In this document: positions 59,346 to 64,000 of the stretch, piece after piece
How the letters are laid out: each line of letters starts with the position of its first letter
How positions within the stretch are numbered: the first letter of the stretch is position 1
Origin: Sambucus nigra
Lineage: Eukaryota > Streptophyta > Magnoliopsida > Dipsacales > Adoxaceae
Reading direction: 5' to 3'
Length of the DNA stretch: 64,000 nt
NCBI GenBank assembly: GCA_949130495.1
Contig: OX422218.1
Span: 45,408,823-45,472,822, forward strand
Notes under the pieces: generated by a model
Told to the model about the DNA's origin: nothing
Database searches by the model: none
What the model saw: the letters and a program-made list of their open reading frames with translations, nothing else
Position numbers and translations under genes: made by a program

Positions 59346-60747
59346 TTATAGCAAATTTATTTCTCATAAATTATATTTTATAGCTTTATTTTAAATTTTG
59401 AAGTTCCGTCTATTGGAATACTTTAAGTTCAATTAATGAAAATAAGCTTCATTATTATTCCATTTAGAAGACCAATTCTTTTTAAGAGCTATTATTATGT
59501 CCGACCAATTATTATCGTCGGCATGAGATCCTTATTATTACACTTAAGTTAAAACTTTGAGGTTACATATATTTGTCATAAAAAATGAAGGCATAAAAAA
59601 TTTCCCAGTCAAGCAAAAGAAATAAGAGGGATCCCTAGGCACAACATCTCGACTTTGGTCGGCTAAAAATCATGTATAAGTGGATGGTCCTATAACCAAG
59701 TGCATGGTTTCCAGAGTTTGGCCTAGCCCTAAGGTTTTGCGACGACACAATATAAAAGGTAAGATAAATAATAAAAATATGCTCAAGATAAAACATAGGA
59801 AAATGCAAAACGTGGAATTAATTGACAATTTCATAGAACATTCATTTTACAAAAGGCCTATACCGAAAAAGTTACAAAATGAGTATATACAGTCTCAATA
59901 CAAAGCATTTATCTCAGTAAAGTTATCAATTCGTCAACTGCAACTCTTTGTCTATTATCCGGGTTAGGCACAAACTCATCATCACTATCGTGTGTCAATA
60001 AGTAATCCTTCTCCACTAAAGGGGAACAACATCAATAGGAATCCAAATTTCATCACTTACAAATGGAGGCTGACTATAAGCAGGGCACTCTGGTTAGTAC
60101 TAGTACCAAAACTCGAAGTCTTTGGGAAACTTCATAACAGATAGGGTATTTAACTAACCATGTTTATATGCCACCTATTTAGCCTTATTTAGCTTAAAAG
60201 TGGAATACACCCAACCTTCATCATAACTAGAAGTCCATACAGCACGAGAACCCCTCTTAAAGAGCTACTTTAATTTTATTATGTTATGGCCATTCTTTTC
60301 TTACTCGTGCCAAAGTTTTCCTCAACTCTGTCAATCTTCTCCCTTAGTGAGTTGTTTTCATTCAATAATAGTTTTGCAATATCACTAACATTCCTAACCT
60401 CGATCCTTAGATCAGTGACCAAATACACCTGCTCATCAAAGTCACTTGTCATTTTTTGTAGAGCTTATCAAACGAAAACGAATGCGCCCCGAGCTCGACT
60501 ACTTATATCTTGACCAAGTACTAGGCCGAGATAACCATTCTTTGGAACCAATGATGCTTCTACCAACATGTATTCAAGCTATAAAAGACAAAAGAAGATA
60601 CCCAGATATACAATGAATGCTTTGCATAAAAATTACATTATGGAAAGAAAGGAATTCAAAATCTTCCAATGAAAACATAAATTATGGGGCATGCCCCTAC
60701 AATTTAAAATAAATAAAGGTAACATGGAAAGAAACTTATACTAAAAC
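59346..60747. other. Tat 3' spacer, mostly non-coding
   Basis: AT-rich region after integrase, as in Tat/Retand elements where a long spacer precedes the antisense gene. Frames at 59680-59967 and 60286-60513 have no recognisable motif. Confidence 0.45.
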
Positions 60748-63240
60748 CTAATTGGCTAGATTCTCTTTCTCCTTAACCTTCTCCTTGTCAATAACAACCT
60801 TCTCCTTGTAGGTAACAACCTTATCCTTATTAATAAAAGCCTTGTATTTGTCAGCAGTAACCTTGTCCTTATCAATAGCAGCCTTATCCTTACCAGATGT
60901 AGCATCCCCCTGATTAGCAGATGCCTTATTTGAAGTCCCGACCACTTCTTCTTCCTCCGAGGGTAAGATAAGATAATGATCATCATACATATCGAACTTA
61001 AGAGGGACATTGGTCCTAATTATGGTTGAATCCCAACCTTTGCTAAAACTTGATTATGAATATAAGTTAATTATTTCCTTACCTGTTCGTAGGCATCCCC
61101 AAAGCCCTAATTATAGGACTCTGTAACTGATTTATTTAGTTGTTCGACCTCAGACTTCAGCTTGACTATCTTGGTTGTGTTGACTAACTTCTCATTCTCA
61201 TAATTATATTTGGATTCCTTAAAAGCCTCCTAATACTTTTTGATAGTATGATCAACATCCTCAGAGGCCTTCACATGTCTAGATATTTTGTAAAAATTAT
61301 TAATAAAGTCGACTATGAACTGTGCAGAAGAAAATTTAAATTAGTGGATTATAAAAAAGGTTTGATAATTGATCAATCAAAGTTTTAGAACTTACGTAAG
61401 ACAGTGCCTGAGCGGTATGAGAATACAACCGGTCAGAAGTCAACTTTCAGACTTTCTCCAGATTAGCCTCGAGGATGGCCTCCCTAAAAAAAGGCAGATC
61501 CAAATCATTATCTAGCATCATAAACTTCTCCTTCAAAGAAAATTCCACCTTTATAGTGGATGCAGTGGCAACATCAGTATTCAATGGCTCATCCTTTACC
61601 TTCTTTTGACCTGGCTCTTGTCAGGAGAATACAATAAAAAGACAAGGTCGAAAGGTCACCCGACCTCTTTTTTCTTGCCCCCTTAAGACCTTAGGGAGAG
61701 AAAGAAGTCAGAATCATCAAGTGAAGGAAGTTTCTTCTTTGGAGGCATCCCTTCAGTTGAAACTTCAACAGTAATGGTGTTTACGTCCATAGGATCAAAT
61801 GTGGTTGAGCTGGATACAACAAAGGATCCCTTCTTAATGGAAGGAATATGAACCACATGAATATAGTCAGTAGACTTAGCCATAAATCTAGTTATGATGT
61901 TCATGTCTTTAAGGAAAATGATACCAATCTGGGATGTTCGGTGTCCGGGGTCAATGGCCTCCTAAGGTTCCAAACCTTGATAAGATCCTCACGGTTGAAA
62001 TGAGAGACAATGGGCTCTCATTTCTTAGATGAAGCTTCACAAAATAAGAAAATGAGTAGGTGTTATCAATAGTCCTATAAAATAATGAATCGGTAACAAT
62101 AAAATTTAAAAGAGAAAGTAGTGTCAGCCTATTTTTCCCCCTGTTAGGGCACCTAAACCCCCTATATGGCTCACTGCCCTCAGGAATTGGTGGATGTTAC
62201 TAATCCCTATAAATAAACCCATGACTCCAATACCTTTTATTGGTGTTAGGAATATTAACAACTAAAATCCTATCTGTTCTCCTTGCCTTCAGATGACAGA
62301 CACTACCATATATTTTTTACCACAAATAACAATATCTAATCTCTGATATACCTATTTGAGTACCATATAACTCATTAATACTGTGAACTACATTAACTAT
62401 CCTCCACGTGTTTATAGAACACTAGGCGGGAACCACTTTGAAGAATTCACAAAACTCCATAAATAGTTCATTTGGGGGGAAAGTTAACCCCCCCCCCCAC
62501 CCCCCACCCACCCCCACCCACCTATTGAGATGGTATGAAACTAGTGACCCCCTCGACATTATAGTAATTGTTGGGCACGGTAGTACATTCGATATTCATC
62601 CAATCAGGGATCGAATATCTTTCTCTAAAGTCTCCTACATTTCTATCGTTTATGGTATCAAAGAAGAAAATATAAAAATCATCGAAATTCAAAGAGAGAA
62701 TGGAAAATTATTGTGCAAAATTCAAGAGCATTAGAGAGAGAAAGTATTTACAAGAAATGGAAGATTTGAGAACACATGAATAGTTGAAGTAACGAAGCAA
62801 ATGGTGGCATATAATGTCTCAACTCCTAATGCACTTCATCATTTGAAATGGGACCCGATGCAAAAGTTGGAGGCATGCCTCCATTTTTGGTTCCCCAATG
62901 TGCCTTTTTACTAGTGTACCCTCAACCAGTTTAAATAAATTACAAGGGTACCCTTCCAAGTATAACGAGAAGAATATAACAATTTCTATTTCGAAAATCT
63001 CATAAGTGTCAGTGCACTTCCACATCCTAGTATTGTGACCAACATATCTCAGCCGACCATAAACATTTTTATCAGTGAGTAAATCTCTCCACCCCATTCA
63101 GTCTGCAAAGCTTTGAAGGCAATTATAAGGGAATACTTCAAGTATTCCTAATTAATAGGAGCAAATGACATTTTCCCATGCATCAGGGGATAGCGAGGGA
63201 AAACCTAATCAGCTAGAATCTCAAAGTTTTTCAACTTAAA
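60748..63240 (-). pseudogene. Tat-lineage antisense ORF, broken
   Basis: Reading the minus strand from 63240: a segment with VFPRYPLMHGKMSFAPIN and FKALQTEW (63210-63090), then GRLRYVGHNTRMWKC (about 63060-63000) after a shift. Further on, at 61904-61683, comes MNIITRFMAKSTDYIHVVHIP with a basic tail (PPKKKLPSLDDSD). Next is a helical region (REAILEANLEKV, NYENEKLVNTTKIVKLKSEVEQL at about 61190-61140), and finally a Lys/Asp repeat (DKDKV/DKEKV units, 60930-60760). Tat elements often carry an antisense gene between integrase and the 3' LTR, so position and strand fit. Function unknown; multiple stops and shifts. Confidence 0.5.
62488..62522. repeat. C-rich tract (G-quadruplex-prone on minus strand)
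   Basis: A run of about 12 C, then six more short C blocks separated by single A, inside the Tat 3' region. The minus strand has many G3+ tracts with single-base loops. Confidence 0.8.
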
Positions 63241-63514
63241 TGAACTATGGCGACAACTAATAACTCCTAGATTCCAATAGGACTCAATCTCTTCGTGACC
63301 TATATAAATGTAACCCATGCCACCGGGAAAAGGGGCACGTAATTCTAATTATTGTGAACATAGTTATAACAAAGAGAAAAACACCCCGTGGATGTAGGCT
63401 ATTGTCGAACCAAGTAAATACTTGCGTTGTGTGATCGTGATTGCGTGACTTGTTCATTATGTCTGGTTTTAATTGTTTGGGATCATTCATTGTAGGATTT
63501 TTGCACACGTGCTT
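63241..63514. other. Spacer, nothing recognised
   Basis: Short sequence between the antisense ORF remnant and the microsatellite cluster. The Tat 3' LTR is not recognisable here. One phrase (acccatgccaccgggaaaagg, 63311-63331) has a zinc-knuckle-like look but no surrounding gag. Confidence 0.3.
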
Positions 63515-63537
63515 CCCCCCCCCCCCCCCCCCCCCCG

Positions 63538-63626
<89 letters not shown>
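63515..63626. repeat. Four-step compound microsatellite C(n)-(GC)n-(AC)n-(AT)n
   Basis: About 22 C, 5 GC, 20 AC and 19 AT units in direct succession. All open frames crossing it on both strands are repeat artefacts. Confidence 0.95.
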
Positions 63627-63629
<3 letters not shown>

Positions 63630-63943
63630 AAAAGGATCACATGCATACCCAGTTTGCATACCCTCTGCACGGACCATTTTTTTTAAATAGTAAAAAAAAA
63701 TTGGATTGATTTTTTTTATATGATTTTTAAACATTACATTAGGACCATAAAAAAAAATTCAACCCAAAATGAATTGTTTTGCTATTTTAAAAATAGTATA
63801 AAAAATATTTTTAAGTTGAATTTTTTTTATGATCCTACTGAAATGTTTAAAAACTAATGAAAAAAATTAGCCCAAAATTTTTTTTTTACCATTTTATTAA
63901 AAAGATCCGCGCCGGCGGTATGCAAACTGAGGTATGCATGAGA

Positions 63944-63945
<2 letters not shown>
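63630..63945. mobile_element. Foldback (MITE-like) element, complete
   Basis: The two ends are inverted copies: catgcatacccagtttgcat at 63640 against ggtatgcaaactgaggtatg at 63917 (reverse complement matches except for one inserted base). Inner arms (about 63691-63765 and 63813-63893) are also inverted copies rich in A/T runs. The loop holds aaaatgaattgttttgc, also found at 13.86 kb. Non-coding, about 310 bp, flanked by microsatellites on both sides. Confidence 0.8.

Positions 63946-63947
<2 letters not shown>

Positions 63948-63980
<33 letters not shown>
63948..63980. repeat. (CT)n microsatellite
   Basis: About 16 CT units followed by tatatatgtatgtatgtata to the window end; reverse-complement counterpart of the (TA)n(GA)n run beside the half element at 13.7 kb. 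Confidence 0.9.
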
Positions 63981-63981
<1 letters not shown>

Positions 63982-64000
63982 ATATATGTATGTATGTATA

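Noticed and set aside
63284..63734. Several overlapping open frames of 78-128 codons on both strands
   Set aside because: They translate poly-C, CA and TA microsatellites (P, H, T, Y, I, C, V runs).

Overview
The window is nuclear DNA of a flowering plant, probably a eudicot. It is AT-rich, full of microsatellites, and packed with LTR retrotransposons of plant-specific lineages (Athila, Tat, chromodomain Ty3/gypsy, Ty1/copia). I found no host gene, tRNA, rRNA or CRISPR array. Almost everything I can identify is a transposable element or the wreck of one, so the window is best read as layers of insertions.

Left part (1-16034): minus-strand elements nested in each other. A copia gag (3758-4760), with a putative LTR behind it (5082-6926), is cut by a Ty3/gypsy element (LTR 990-3757, gag fragment 326-790). 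That gag is in turn cut at 325 by another LTR running off the left edge. A CACTA DNA-transposon end lies at 7127. Further right are a minisatellite, two divergent LTR-like blocks starting at 10028 (minus) and 10780 (plus), half of a foldback element, and long stretches with no recognisable coding.

Middle (16035-25942): a chromodomain Ty3/gypsy element in head-to-tail tandem. Unit 1 holds a 1077-codon open pol frame with all RT, RNase H and DD35E integrase catalytic residues, but without gag, PBS or the protease active site. Its frame starts inside the LTR. Unit 2 repeats the same LTR/pol junction, carries two stops and breaks off at 25942.

Right part (25943-63240): a degenerate Tat-lineage Ty3/gypsy element, split inside its second RNase H by a 28.7-kb Athila element (29255-58005). 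The Athila element is itself interrupted twice, 146 bp apart, in its post-pol ORF: by a gag-only copia element (36920-43983, 5-bp target duplication acatt) and by a large LTR element with a 4.2-kb interior in which I see no coding (44130-54122). Tat integrase and a broken antisense ORF follow. The window ends in compound microsatellites and a complete foldback element.

The elements are parasites and do not form a pathway. The most interesting themes are: (1) separate gag-only and pol-only derivatives close together; (2) an LTR that appears to have grown past its own primer-binding site; (3) arrays of short palindromic words inside LTRs of several unrelated families, each with its own word; (4) an LTR-like block plus TATA box ahead of the Athila post-pol ORF. 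Domain calls are by eye from remembered family motifs, with no database search.
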